Shown: one piece after another, positions 7,224-16,646 of the stretch
Layout: each line of letters starts with the position of its first letter
Numbering within the stretch: the stretch's first letter is position 1
IMG/VR virus record: IMGVR_UViG_3300025151_000158
Coordinates: 1 to 32,925 of that record
Source of the DNA: a virus
Direction: 5' to 3' (one strand)
Length of the DNA: 32,925 nucleotides
Made by a program: the position numbers and the translations under genes
Notes under the pieces: generated by a model
What the model was told of the DNA's origin: nothing
Seen by the model: only the letters and a program-made list of their open reading frames with translations
Databases searched by the model: none

Positions 7224-10200
7224 TTGGTTTCTCCGCTATTAACTGACCTAAAGTATCATTTGGATTTAAGGCTGCAAATGTTTTGGCTCTATCTGCAGAT
7301 ACTGGTTGTATTGGTTGTACAGGTGTTATTGGGGCAACTCCTGATTGATTACTTTCTGCACTTTTTCCTAGCGCAATTGCTTCATTGTCTATTTGATTTA
7401 TTGCATCATTTGTATTAGCTGCAATTTCATTGCCTCTAAAAAAGTTTTCTGCGTTATTAATTACTTCTGTTGATGAATTTTTAATTTGCTTAAGTTCAGG
7501 ATACATTCTGTTTTTAATATCATCTGCTATGCCCTCTATGCTAAAATTGTTCTGTGGAACTTTGGTTGGTAATGTAAGTAAATATTGAGATATTTCGTTA
7601 AAATTTATTTTTTGTGGATCAACTCTTGGTGCATCTTTTTCTTCATCTAAAACATAATTATATAAGTCTGCAAATGATTTTGATTGTGCTTTAGTCATAG
7701 GTTGGCTTACATAACTTTTAAACTCGCCAGTTCCAGCTAATTGATCCATTCTTTTCATAGGATCAAAAACTAGATCATAAAATTGTTTTACTCTCTTAGG
7801 ATCTGATAAAATTTTACCTGCATATCTTCCAAGTAGTATGAAAGAAACAGTTGGTAAAAGACCTACTGTAGCAACCCCTGCTCCAGCTGCAATTGTTCCT
7901 GACATAGGTAGTATTCCTCCCATAACACTTCCTAAACCACCCATTTGAAATCTTCTTTTTAAATAAGTTGATGCATCTCCTAAATCATATGAATACTGAC
8001 CTTCCATAACTTCTAAGATATCTTCAATTTGTCTAACTGCCTTAGAACCTTCTGCACCACCTCCATACATACTTATTAATCTATTTCTTGCTGTAGCAAC
8101 TTCAGATGTTGTACCAACAAGACCTAAATTTTTTCTAAATCTAGCAGGATCGAATTGTGCTACTTCATCTGTTTTTAATCTTAATTGATCGAAAGGTATG
8201 TCAGCAACGCCAGCTTTCATAACCTCATCAACTTTTAAACCTCTTTTTGTTAATTCATCAGACAGTATTTCTTCATTAACATTATGCAAAAACTTATTAT
8301 GCATAAAACCTTTATCTCTTATAGTTTCTAATTTATTGAACAAAGGCACATCATTTAGTTTAGGTTTCATCATGTAAGCATCATTGAAAGCATCAAAAAA
8401 ATAAATTTGTCTAAATCTATCAAAAATGGCTTGACCAGTTTTACCTGTTTGTCCGCCTCTATCTACTCCCAAAAGTTTTCTTACATTTGTGATTGAAGAA
8501 TCACTTCCATTCTTAAAAACATTTAATAATCCATCTGACCATAATTTATCAGGATCTAAATTTTGTCTACCTGCAATATTCAATAAACCTTTTTGTGTAA
8601 AAATATTAGAATCAAATTTATTAAATATAGCTGTTCCTTTTAATGCTGAACCCTCTGATTTAAATGTTCTAACACTTCTTGTGAATATTTCATTTGCTTT
8701 TAAAAGATCTTCTTCAAGCATTTTAACATCACCTACTAAATCTTGTAAATATTTATTGCCTGCATCAGGACCAAAATCTTTTACTTGTTGGTCAAAAGCT
8801 TCTTTTACTCTTTCATTTTTAAGTAAATCATCTATGTTTTCTGGATTAGCTAAAGCATTAAAATCCTTTTTCATAGCACTGTCTAATCTTCCTGCAATTC
8901 CTAAAGGGTTTTTAAAATTAGTTAAAGAGATTGCTTCTTTCATTTGTCTATGAAAATCAACATATTGTTTACCTGTAACTCCACTTACGTTGTATTCGAA
9001 AGTGTTTTGAATTGCATCTAAATACTTCAATAGTGGATCCATAGATACATCTACTTCTTGTCTTATTCTTGGATCTTCAATTCTACCTCCAACAGGACTA
9101 GCAACTTCAGAATAATATTGTTTAATAGCTTTTGCTTCTTTAAGTAAATTATCCATTCTAATAAAAGGAATATTTCCTCCACCAATATTTTCAGCAGTTC
9201 TCATTACACTTAGGTATTGTTGATCGATAATGTTATTCCATTCTTTGAAATTCTTTTTCACCTGATTGATTGCACCATAACTTAGAATTTGAGCATCCGC
9301 ATATGGAACTGATGAATCTAAAATATCAATCATTCTACCGTAAGTTTCTTTTTCTATAGCTGCTCTTGCAGCTTTTTGTGGACCACCAACTGCAGGGAAA
9401 ATAGTAATTGTTTTTCCTGCATCTTTTAAACCTTTAGCTACAAAACCTACATTCTCATCTATGAGTGCTTGAGTGTTTATAGGAATAGATTGTTCTCTAG
9501 CTTTTTTTGCTAAGTCATAAGCTCTATCGCCTTCTAAACCAATTGCAGATCTATATCCTTTTGTCATAAGCGAAAGCATAGGGGCTAATGCAAATGCTCC
9601 AAAATTAAAGTACAAAGCATTTTTCATTGCATCTGCTGCGTGAACTAAAGATCTTTCTCCAACAGGTAAAGCTCTAATATCATCTTCACTTACGTTCGCT
9701 AAATCTTCAGAAGTTGTTGCAGCAAAATCAGTCATTAAATTAGCTGCATCAAATGTTAATGAACCTAAACCAGCTCCTACAGAACCACCAATTTGAGAAA
9801 GTGTTTCTGTATATAGAAATGGAGTAGGGCCTTTCAATCTAATATTACCTGGACCTTGTCTTACAAAATCACGCATTTTACCAGCAACATTAGCTAATCT
9901 TCCTAATAACTTAGAACCTCTTACCATCGGTAGTTTTGCAAGTAGTTTTTGATATTTATCTATTTTACCAGGTGAAATAATAGCTCTTTCATCTACACCA
10001 AATTCTGCTTTAGCATTGTTTGCAATTAAAGATTTTACAAGCATATCTCTATTTTTAATATATGGAATTATAGAACCTGTAACATCTCCTACTAATTCTA
10101 AATCTGCTCTACCTATTCCTGTAGCAGTTTCAAACGGCTGTAATTTTTTTTGTTTTTGTGCTGCTAGAATTTCCATAGCAGCATTTTGTTCAGCAGCTAC

Positions 10201-10338
10201 TTCGTTGATACCCCCATACCCTTTAAGTTGACCTGATTTCAATAATGCGTCTACCGCAAACTTTTGATCATCGTTTAGAGTTCTTACATCGAGGGATTTG
10301 TTATCTAAAGCCTCTTGTATTTGTTTTACAGTAGCCAT
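7216..10338 (-). CDS. Large internal virion / DNA-ejection-type protein
   Basis: At 1040 residues this is the largest protein in the window. It is mostly charged and helical in look, with hydrophobic, Gly/Ala-rich patches: one in the N-terminal third (around 170-190) and a strong one in the last third (GSVMGGILPMSGTIAAG onwards, to VSFILLGRYAGKIL). That pattern of a long soluble helix-rich body with potential membrane-inserting segments matches ejection proteins of short-tailed phages (T7 gp15/gp16- or P22 gp16/gp20-type) in style, though no catalytic transglycosylase motif is visible. It follows three further internal-type proteins in the same operon. The ATG shares one base with the preceding stop. 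The assignment rests on size, composition and context. Confidence 0.62.
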   Translation of the reverse strand: MATVKQIQEALDNKSLDVRTLNDDQKFAVDALLKSGQLKGYGGINEVAAEQNAAMEILAAQKQKKLQPFETATGIGRADLELVGDVTGSIIPYIKNRDMLVKSLIANNAKAEFGVDERAIISPGKIDKYQKLLAKLPMVRGSKLLGRLANVAGKMRDFVRQGPGNIRLKGPTPFLYTETLSQIGGSVGAGLGSLTFDAANLMTDFAATTSEDLANVSEDDIRALPVGERSLVHAADAMKNALYFNFGAFALAPMLSLMTKGYRSAIGLEGDRAYDLAKKAREQSIPINTQALIDENVGFVAKGLKDAGKTITIFPAVGGPQKAARAAIEKETYGRMIDILDSSVPYADAQILSYGAINQVKKNFKEWNNIIDQQYLSVMRTAENIGGGNIPFIRMDNLLKEAKAIKQYYSEVASPVGGRIEDPRIRQEVDVSMDPLLKYLDAIQNTFEYNVSGVTGKQYVDFHRQMKEAISLTNFKNPLGIAGRLDSAMKKDFNALANPENIDDLLKNERVKEAFDQQVKDFGPDAGNKYLQDLVGDVKMLEEDLLKANEIFTRSVRTFKSEGSALKGTAIFNKFDSNIFTQKGLLNIAGRQNLDPDKLWSDGLLNVFKNGSDSSITNVRKLLGVDRGGQTGKTGQAIFDRFRQIYFFDAFNDAYMMKPKLNDVPLFNKLETIRDKGFMHNKFLHNVNEEILSDELTKRGLKVDEVMKAGVADIPFDQLRLKTDEVAQFDPARFRKNLGLVGTTSEVATARNRLISMYGGGAEGSKAVRQIEDILEVMEGQYSYDLGDASTYLKRRFQMGGLGSVMGGILPMSGTIAAGAGVATVGLLPTVSFILLGRYAGKILSDPKRVKQFYDLVFDPMKRMDQLAGTGEFKSYVSQPMTKAQSKSFADLYNYVLDEEKDAPRVDPQKINFNEISQYLLTLPTKVPQNNFSIEGIADDIKNRMYPELKQIKNSSTEVINNAENFFRGNEIAANTNDAINQIDNEAIALGKSAESNQSGVAPITPVQPIQPVSADRAKTFAALNPNDTLGQLIAEKPNV

Positions 10339-12443
10339 TATTTTGTTCCTATATTAATAGTTTCTAATATTGCATTTATATTATCTTGCGCTTTTTTAGA
10401 ATCTTTTTTAAATGTGTAGTCTTGAACTAAAGGTATATTAGTTAAACCTTCAACAAACTTGTTACTTCCACCTGCATTTTGATAACTGTTTAATGTTTCA
10501 GCAAATTTTTCATTTAAGTCATTCATAATTGCAACATAGTTACCTTTGATTTTTCTTGGTGAGTCAAGTGTGAATATTTTAGTAAGCTCACCAGCAGCAT
10601 CGATATCTCTTTGTGTTAAACGGTCTTCTTGTTTATTTGCGTTTGCAAGTAAGTATTTTAATCTAACTTCAATTAATTTTGCTTTTGTAATTTTTGCTAG
10701 TTCTTCGTCATTTGGTCTAAGTATATTAAACCTTGCTCTATCTTTCAGAGTATACTCCCTAGCTTTTTCTAAATCTTTTCTTAAATTTTCTTGTATTAAT
10801 GCTTTCTCATCTTCTTTTGCATTATTTGAAACTAATGATTGAATATAAGCGTCTGGGTTTGAACCTGCTTCACCTGTAATAATTGCATCAGCAGCACCAA
10901 TAACTGATTCTGAACCAGATAAGAACAATCCTCTTGGACCTATTAAATTTTCAGGTAAGTCATTTACAAATTTAGCCATACCGTAACCTAAATTTTGTCC
11001 TGATAATTGTGTTCTAAGTTTTCTCAAACTTGCATTATCTCCAGCTTTACCAACATTTACTGCACCCTCTAAATCCAAATTAGTTGCTAACACCCAAGTA
11101 AAAGTGCCATCACCATTATCTCTTTTTACAGCTTCATAACCTTTGTAAGGGCCACTATCAAAATTTTTAATATCAATTACTTTTTGACCACCAATTGCTT
11201 CAGGATCTTGTACTAAGAATCTATTTGTTGCTGCGGTAACTTGAAATTGGTTTGTTCCATCTTTTTTAGCTTTTAAATAGGCAACAGCTAAATCATTTTT
11301 TCTATCTTTTTCTTTTGCTTTAAGAGCTATAGCAGTATCAACTGTTTCGCCTACCGCTTGTCCTGTAACATCTAATAAACCTCTTACTCCCTTTTCACCT
11401 GTTTTTTTGGTTACTAAACCTGAAGCTAACTTAAGTAAAATCAAATTGTTTGTATCATCTTTAGTGCCTGTTAAGTCTTCTAATTCTTTTGAAAATTTTT
11501 GAAACTCTAATGTTTGTTTAGATAATTTTTTACCTGATTCTTCTTTGTTACTTGTTCTTACAATTTCTTCTTCAACTTCTTCTGCTGAAGCATCTCCAGA
11601 TGGTGAAGTTACTTTTTGTGTTTTTTGTATCTGTGGAACTAAATTTGAAGGATCAGCACTTGTAAGTTTTTCATCTGTTTGTGCAGCTACTAATCGATCT
11701 TTTACTGCTTGTTTCTGAGCATCAGTCAATTTTACATTGTTATCTTTTTCGTATTGTTTAATTTGTATATCGATTGGATCTCCCAACACTTGATTTTTAC
11801 CTGCAGTATCAGGTTGTGCAAACACAGCTCCTGTGCCAAGAAGTGCACCACCAGCAAGCAATGAACCTTTCGGTGTCAATTTTGTTATACCTTTACCAGT
11901 AGCCCCCACTGCTTCTTTTACTTTACCAATCTTTCCTGTTCTTTTACCCATTCCAGCCATTCTCAATGCTCTTCCCATTAAAGGTGCTGAAAGTAAAAGA
12001 CCTCCTAAACCACCTGCAACTTGTCCGTAGTCACCTTTCATTACTCCTGATCCTATTTCGTTGACACTTCCAGCTGCAATAGGTGCACTAAGGGCTAACT
12101 CAGCACCTGTAACTGCTCCTCTTGGTATTCTACCTGCTTTTATAGCTCTTGATTCTAACCCACCTACGCCTGTCGTTCTTAAACCTTTTTGTGTTCCCAT
12201 TATTCTTGTAGCTAAATTAGGTTGATTACCACCTGTCATAAATCCAGAAGGTTGTTTTGGTACAGCTCTCGCAGCTTTGAATGCTCTGTATCCTCGCACA
12301 GCTGCAGGTCCTACTCTACTTAAAATATTAAAAGCTGTTCCTATACCACCTAAAAAGTGACCTGGAACATTACCTGTTTGTATTTGATTAAAGTGTCTTG
12401 CTCTGTTAGCAAACAGTTTTCTTTTTAAAACTGGATCATTCAT
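10338..12443 (-). CDS. Internal virion / ejection-type protein
   Basis: A 701-residue protein. The N-terminal third is rich in Gly, Ala, Arg and Pro with hydrophobic patches (ELALSAPIAAG, GGLLLSAPLMGRALRMAG, GSLLAGGALLGTGAVF). A charged, Lys/Glu/Asp-rich helical region follows from about residue 220. No enzyme motif is recognised. It sits between the Gln/Ala-rich protein and the 1040-residue protein, with one-base stop/start overlaps on both sides, the usual location of ejection proteins in short-tailed phages. The membrane-active patches support a DNA-delivery role. A scaffold-like role is less likely given its place among late genes. Confidence 0.57.
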   Translation of the reverse strand: MNDPVLKRKLFANRARHFNQIQTGNVPGHFLGGIGTAFNILSRVGPAAVRGYRAFKAARAVPKQPSGFMTGGNQPNLATRIMGTQKGLRTTGVGGLESRAIKAGRIPRGAVTGAELALSAPIAAGSVNEIGSGVMKGDYGQVAGGLGGLLLSAPLMGRALRMAGMGKRTGKIGKVKEAVGATGKGITKLTPKGSLLAGGALLGTGAVFAQPDTAGKNQVLGDPIDIQIKQYEKDNNVKLTDAQKQAVKDRLVAAQTDEKLTSADPSNLVPQIQKTQKVTSPSGDASAEEVEEEIVRTSNKEESGKKLSKQTLEFQKFSKELEDLTGTKDDTNNLILLKLASGLVTKKTGEKGVRGLLDVTGQAVGETVDTAIALKAKEKDRKNDLAVAYLKAKKDGTNQFQVTAATNRFLVQDPEAIGGQKVIDIKNFDSGPYKGYEAVKRDNGDGTFTWVLATNLDLEGAVNVGKAGDNASLRKLRTQLSGQNLGYGMAKFVNDLPENLIGPRGLFLSGSESVIGAADAIITGEAGSNPDAYIQSLVSNNAKEDEKALIQENLRKDLEKAREYTLKDRARFNILRPNDEELAKITKAKLIEVRLKYLLANANKQEDRLTQRDIDAAGELTKIFTLDSPRKIKGNYVAIMNDLNEKFAETLNSYQNAGGSNKFVEGLTNIPLVQDYTFKKDSKKAQDNINAILETINIGTK

Positions 12444-13288
12444 TATCTTCCTCTTCCCATCATGTTGTAAGCAGCATATGCTCCTATCCCTGATCCTGCC
12501 GCTTGTGCTAACGGGTTAGTGCCTGGGGCCGTGGTTGCTGTTACAGCAGACTGGGTAGTAGGTAAATTTGTCATGATACCTTTTAAAAATTCTAATCTTT
12601 GATAAGGCTCATATGATCTTGCCAATTGAGTTTGTCTTGATGCATCTAATGCTTGTTGTCCTAATTGTCTTTGAACACCTCCTGCTTGCAATAAACTTTG
12701 AATGTCTGCTTGTTGCATGGCTTGTTGTTGTCCACCTAAAGCACCTAGTAATTGTCCAGCAGATTGTTGTATGCCTTGTTGTTGTGCAGCTAATCCTGCT
12801 GCATTTTGAAATCCTGCAGCTAAAGATTGTCCAATGTTCGATTGTGTAGCTCTTTGTAACTCAGCTTGTTGAACACCTTCTCTGCCTCCACCAAAAGCTC
12901 CTGCTTGAACTGCGTTTGCTGCAAGTTGATTTTGTGCCATCTGACCTTGTCTTGCTATTTCATCAGTTACATAAGATTGATAAGGATTTAAAAACTGTGC
13001 AATGTTAGGACCTTGCATAGAACCAAGAACTGAACCTATACCTGCTGCAGTTGTTCCAGCTCCAACGCCTGTTGTACCTGCTTGAGTAAATCCTGCTTGT
13101 TCTAATCCACTAGGACCTGCAACTTGAAATGCAGGAATATTTACAGGGTTAGTAGCAAGTTTAGCTGCTTGATCGTATAAAGCTAGTTTTCGGCTTTCTA
13201 CTTCTGGTGCTTCTCTAGCTATCGATACTTGAGTGCCTGAAGTGGAGCCACCTCCACCGCCACCCCCGCCTCCGAAGATGAAACTCAT
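12443..13288 (-). CDS. Gln/Ala/Gly-rich internal virion protein
   Basis: A 281-residue protein starting with a run of nine glycines right after MSFIF, then a Gln/Ala-rich, helix-forming body (AQNQLAANAVQAGAFGGGR, and many QQ pairs between 130 and 215) and a Gly/Ala-rich C-terminus with GIGAYAAYNMMGRGR. Such low-complexity Gln/Ala-rich proteins are common among ejected or internal virion proteins of marine short-tailed phages. The ribosome site AAGGAG lies 11 bases before the ATG. Its stop overlaps the next start by one base. No catalytic motif is visible. Confidence 0.57.
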   Translation of the reverse strand: MSFIFGGGGGGGGGSTSGTQVSIAREAPEVESRKLALYDQAAKLATNPVNIPAFQVAGPSGLEQAGFTQAGTTGVGAGTTAAGIGSVLGSMQGPNIAQFLNPYQSYVTDEIARQGQMAQNQLAANAVQAGAFGGGREGVQQAELQRATQSNIGQSLAAGFQNAAGLAAQQQGIQQSAGQLLGALGGQQQAMQQADIQSLLQAGGVQRQLGQQALDASRQTQLARSYEPYQRLEFLKGIMTNLPTTQSAVTATTAPGTNPLAQAAGSGIGAYAAYNMMGRGR

Positions 13289-13289
13289 T

Positions 13290-13751
13290 TTATTTTAACT
13301 CCTTTGTATATAAATATCTTTTTACTTCCCATTGTTTACTCTTTAAAAAATTTTTCCAACCAGGACGAGCATGAACAGCAATTTTTTGACAATCCTCTTG
13401 TATCGCTAAATTTTCTATTGCATCCGCTGCTTCGTCTTGCCATAATTCTCTTTTTTCTCCTTTTAACAATATGACTTCACATTGTTTATAGTTTGGTAAC
13501 TCCATTATTCTAGTGACAAATACACCAAACACTTTGTACTTTTCACCATCGTCAGATCCAAACATCATAAATAGTTGATAGGATCTGTCTAAAAGACCTG
13601 CTTTAAGATCTTCTATGTTCATAGGGTAGCCATCAAACTTCAAGCCTTCCCTAAGCATGAAATCAACAAGATTCCAATACTCATTAACCTTTTTACTATC
13701 AATGTATAATACATTGACTTCCTTTTTAATTCTTTTCTTTTCTGGCAGCAT
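13290..13751 (-). CDS. GNAT-like protein, possible T7 gp13-type internal protein
   Basis: A 153-residue protein with the size and layout of small GNAT-fold proteins: a helix with EYWNLVDFML, a central strand YKVFGVFVTRIMEL, a region with CEVILLKGEKRELW, and a terminal strand-helix-strand CQKIAVHARPGWKNFLKSK-W. The classic acetyl-CoA loop (Q/RxxGxG/A) is not clear, so catalysis is doubtful. Podovirus internal core proteins of the T7 gp13 type have been linked to this fold, and the location among internal virion genes agrees. It overlaps the preceding gene by 26 bases; the ATG at 13751 has no clear ribosome site, suggesting coupling. Confidence 0.5.
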   Translation of the reverse strand: MLPEKKRIKKEVNVLYIDSKKVNEYWNLVDFMLREGLKFDGYPMNIEDLKAGLLDRSYQLFMMFGSDDGEKYKVFGVFVTRIMELPNYKQCEVILLKGEKRELWQDEAADAIENLAIQEDCQKIAVHARPGWKNFLKSKQWEVKRYLYTKELK

Positions 13752-14685
13752 CTAATAAATCAAAAATTCTTTTAAATTTTGCTTGTTGACTATAAAAGAA
13801 GGCTGCACCCTTTTTTCTCATATCTTTCATATCACTTGGGTTTCCTCCTTCTAATATACCTGCTCCTAGAATTGCATCAGCTCTTGATACAAACTCTCCG
13901 TCAGCAAGTTGTGCAAGCATAGTATCTTCATCTTTATCTCCAGCACCAGCTCCATCTTCTACGTATCCTGAAGCTCTTACATAATTGTTAACATCATGTT
14001 CATCATGATCAGCTTTAGATGGTAAATAGTTTATGCCACCTGTATTATAAGTAGGTAAAGTACTTACAATTCCTCCTTTATTAAAAGTGTAAGGTGTATC
14101 TTGAGATGTATAATCATAAATGTTTGATTGAGGCTGGACATCCGTGCCATAATCATACCCTTCAGTTATACCCTCTAATTCTTTTTTATTTTTTTCATAA
14201 GCTTTTTGATAATCTTCATCGGTAAAAGGTGGTTTAACTTCTTCGTCACCTTCCAGTAATGAAGTTGCAGCTAATGTTAATCCTAATTTTTCTCCTGTAC
14301 CTAATCCCATAAATCCTGAACCTTTAGCTGCTTTTTCAGCCGCTGCTCCTTTTAATTTAGCTGCTTTTATTTGATCAGCTGTCATAGCTTTGTTTCCAAT
14401 TAATTTATCTATACCGCCCCCTGCAGTAGTCGATGCAAATTGTTCTCCAAAAGTAGGAGCTGTTACAGGACCCACTGTTCCTGCTGCAGGATTTGCTCCT
14501 AAAAATTGTCCTGTCATTCCAGGTAATGATGTTGAACCAAAAGCTTTGAAAGGACCAAAGCCTGCCATACCTGCAAACTGTCCTAAGCCACCCATTAGGG
14601 CAGCATCTTTCAATGCCATTCTAGTTGATTTTCCTCTAAGTTTTTGTACGCCAAAAGTGGCAAGGGCTATTGTAAATGGATCCAT
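13726..14685 (-). CDS. Virion-associated protein with Gly/Ala-rich N-terminus and ADGEFV-type motif
   Basis: A 319-residue protein, first in the internal-virion operon. Residues 1-130 are Gly/Ala-rich and partly hydrophobic (ALMGGLGQFAGMAGFG). An acidic stretch follows, then repeated NKGGI/NTGGI elements (about 205-220) and a conserved-looking block LAQLADGEFVSRADAILGAG (about 257-276). That last motif recurs in many marine phage structural proteins, often near tail or internal proteins; its function is unknown. A promoter-like sequence and a perfect inverted repeat lie just upstream. The ribosome site is weak. Confidence 0.6.
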   Translation of the reverse strand: MDPFTIALATFGVQKLRGKSTRMALKDAALMGGLGQFAGMAGFGPFKAFGSTSLPGMTGQFLGANPAAGTVGPVTAPTFGEQFASTTAGGGIDKLIGNKAMTADQIKAAKLKGAAAEKAAKGSGFMGLGTGEKLGLTLAATSLLEGDEEVKPPFTDEDYQKAYEKNKKELEGITEGYDYGTDVQPQSNIYDYTSQDTPYTFNKGGIVSTLPTYNTGGINYLPSKADHDEHDVNNYVRASGYVEDGAGAGDKDEDTMLAQLADGEFVSRADAILGAGILEGGNPSDMKDMRKKGAAFFYSQQAKFKRIFDLLDAARKEKN

Positions 14686-14687
14686 AA

Positions 14688-14721
14688 TTAAAATAATAAC
14701 ATGTTAATTTTATTATTTTAA
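14688..14721. repeat. Perfect AT-only 12-base inverted repeat at the internal-virion promoter
   Basis: TTAAAATAATAA (14688-14699) and TTATTATTTTAA (14710-14721) are exact reverse complements around a 10-base loop. The right arm covers the predicted -10 box and the left arm ends three bases before the ATG at 14685. It could bind a dimeric regulator or form a hairpin in the leader. In very AT-rich DNA such repeats can arise by chance. Confidence 0.55.
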
Positions 14722-14743
14722 CTGTTATAGAGCATTTAATCAA
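14715..14743 (-). promoter_or_regulatory. Sigma70-like promoter before the internal-virion operon
   Basis: On the minus strand TTGATT (14743-14738), a 17-base spacer and TAAAAT (14720-14715). The -10 box matches 5 of 6 and the -35 box 4 of 6 consensus positions. The transcript would start near 14708, about 23 bases before the ATG at 14685. It lies in the only real gap (about 60 bases) of this part of the window, which supports a role. Confidence 0.5.
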
Positions 14744-14745
14744 TA

Positions 14746-15504
14746 TCAGCCTGTTTTTACGAATTCATTAAACATCTTACCTGAGTACTTAAACTCTCCA
14801 ACATGCGCTATATCCTCGTCTATTAGAGCATGTATTTTACCTCCCATAGAGGTCCATAATTTACAGAAATAAAAGTCTTCTCCTGTATATGTTTTTGTTT
14901 TTGGGCTGTAATACGAATCGAAAAAATTAAAGTAAAACGGTCTTTCTGTCATCTCACCGTTGACCATGGTTTGTTGAATAATGTTTAATTCATTATATTC
15001 TTTCATTAATTTTTCAAAAGCAGATCTTTGAATCATCATCATACCAGTTGGTCCTTTAATTACCTCAACAAAACCATTTTTTGGTTCAATTTTATTTTCA
15101 TCACCAAATGTTACAGGGTAAATTAAACCGTATGTATTTGAGTTATCATCAGGTCTTTTTTCTAAGTCTTTTCTAAACTTTGTTTCATTAACTGTTTTCA
15201 TTGGATAAGGAATTAAAGAAACCTCATGTTCACACTTAAAAAGTCTAAGAGCAGATCTTGTTGTAAAATCAATATCTGAATCTATAAACAGCATGTGTGT
15301 AGCATCAGATTGTAAGAAAGCTGATACACACAAGTTTCTTCCCTGTGTAACTAGACTAGACTTCATTAACTGAAACGTAACTTTTATCTTATTAAGTAAA
15401 CATTCCTTTTGTAAATCAAGACAAGCTTTCATGTAATGCATTGACACTTCTGAATGAATAGGTGTGCATACCATTAAACTCTTTTTATTTGTTTCTGTAG
15501 ACAC
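14746..15504 (-). CDS. GT-A fold glycosyltransferase-like protein (DXD motif)
   Basis: A 252-residue protein resembling GT-A/family-2-like sugar transferases. It opens with strand MVCTPIHSEV (11-20), has SLVTQGRNLCVSAFL, and the metal-binding DSD in HMLFIDSDIDF (D75, D77). A later GEDFYFCKLW and the IHALIDEDIAHVGEF region fit the acceptor half. It should move a sugar from a nucleotide-sugar donor to an unknown acceptor (virion protein, DNA or cell envelope). The start is a GTG at 15504, chosen because AAGGAG lies six bases before it; it overlaps the upstream glycosyltransferase gene by 20 bases. The two transferases therefore form a unit, followed by a promoter for the next operon. Confidence 0.77.
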   Translation of the reverse strand: MSTETNKKSLMVCTPIHSEVSMHYMKACLDLQKECLLNKIKVTFQLMKSSLVTQGRNLCVSAFLQSDATHMLFIDSDIDFTTRSALRLFKCEHEVSLIPYPMKTVNETKFRKDLEKRPDDNSNTYGLIYPVTFGDENKIEPKNGFVEVIKGPTGMMMIQRSAFEKLMKEYNELNIIQQTMVNGEMTERPFYFNFFDSYYSPKTKTYTGEDFYFCKLWTSMGGKIHALIDEDIAHVGEFKYSGKMFNEFVKTG

Positions 15505-16423
15505 TTAATGCTCCTTTTAAAAAATTAGTCCAAAAATTTCCTATTACTTTCCAATCATAAAACCTTTTATAATAAGATTGTTGAAATTTAAGACCTTGTG
15601 AAATATCTCTTTTTAATATTTCTTTTGTTTCTATTATAGCTTCTGCTAGTTGTATCTTTAAATTTTTTTTATTTGATGTGTAAGGTATGTATATTGGAAA
15701 TTCTGCACATGTTTCTGGAAGAGCGCCAAGGTCAGTAGTTATAAGCATTTGACCAGCAGCTAAAGATTCCATAGCTGATATACAAAAAGTTTCTTCCCAT
15801 ATACTTGGAAAACAATTAACTTGATAGTCTTTAAGCTTTCCCAATAGTTTGTCGTGAGGGCAATACCCCATATAGTTTACATTTGATAAACTTTTTGCTT
15901 TTTCGTAGAGCTCTTTATACGGCTCATCGTTATTTTCGTAAAAAGTTTTTCCATAAATAATTGTTGATGAGAATACATCAAGAGATATATCAGGATCTTT
16001 TATTGCTTCCATAGAGTCTAAAGCAATTTCTAAACCTCTCCATGGTGTAGAAATGTAACACATCTTAAGTTTTGGCTGTGGAGTGAAATCATTTTTTAAA
16101 ATAAGTTCATCATAATCTATTCCATTTTTTATTACAGTACATTTATCTTCTGGTATTTTAAAAAAATACCTATATTTCTCGTAACTCCAATGACTATTAA
16201 ATACATACCAATCATACTTGTCATGATTTTTTTTATCTTTAAACCAGTTGTGTAAGTTAGGTTGATCATAAGAATTTTTTAACCAAAGAATATTTGGTTT
16301 TACAGGATGTAAAGGTTCTTTTTCAGGAACAGATGTTGTTATTTGAACAGCGTCTAATAAAGAATACTCAACAAATTTTTTTAAATAATCAAATTGGATT
16401 TCAGTTCCACCGTATGGTTGCAT
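15485..16423 (-). CDS. GT-B fold (GT4-like) glycosyltransferase
   Basis: A 312-residue protein with an N-terminal GGTEIQ (5-10), an NSHWS and IKNGID (98-103) linker region, and the C-terminal donor-binding segment with the E-x7-E motif (E211, E219) in EETFCISAMESLAAG. These are marks of retaining GT-B enzymes of the GT4 group. It is slightly short; the usual first beta strand before the GGxE loop is missing, so it is a compact form. The ATG shares one base with the preceding stop. With the adjacent GT-A enzyme it probably adds sugars to a phage or host target; substrate cannot be told from sequence. Confidence 0.8.
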   Translation of the reverse strand: MQPYGGTEIQFDYLKKFVEYSLLDAVQITTSVPEKEPLHPVKPNILWLKNSYDQPNLHNWFKDKKNHDKYDWYVFNSHWSYEKYRYFFKIPEDKCTVIKNGIDYDELILKNDFTPQPKLKMCYISTPWRGLEIALDSMEAIKDPDISLDVFSSTIIYGKTFYENNDEPYKELYEKAKSLSNVNYMGYCPHDKLLGKLKDYQVNCFPSIWEETFCISAMESLAAGQMLITTDLGALPETCAEFPIYIPYTSNKKNLKIQLAEAIIETKEILKRDISQGLKFQQSYYKRFYDWKVIGNFWTNFLKGALSVYRNK

Positions 16424-16644
16424 TATTCGGTTTTACCAAAAACTTCTAAAGAATCAACTGTTATTTTTTGGTTGATTTGTAAATCATCATTAGTAGTGTC
16501 ACTATTGGGATCAGCAACATCATTATCAAAATCAGCTTTACTAGCATATTTTTTTCCTGTTCTTTTATTTAATATTTCTTCAGTTGCTGTGGCTTGGACT
16601 ACAGGAACTTCTTGTCCACCGATATTAACAGTTTTATTTGTCAT
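16423..16644 (-). CDS. Small hypothetical phage protein
   Basis: A 73-residue acidic protein (VNIGGQEVPVVQATATEE, then KYASKADFDNDVADPNSDT). No membrane segment or enzyme motif is visible. The type is familiar from uncharacterised marine phage gene sets, but I do not recognise a family name. AAGG lies upstream of the ATG. It is sandwiched between a tiny basic gene and the GT4 gene, with a one-base overlap to the latter. Confidence 0.65.
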   Translation of the reverse strand: MTNKTVNIGGQEVPVVQATATEEILNKRTGKKYASKADFDNDVADPNSDTTNDDLQINQKITVDSLEVFGKTE

Positions 16645-16646
16645 TA

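Noticed and set aside
8489-8953. A 154-codon plus-strand open frame
   Set aside because: It lies entirely inside the large internal virion gene, is Leu/Ser/Phe-rich as expected for an antisense shadow, and has no ribosome site or known motif.
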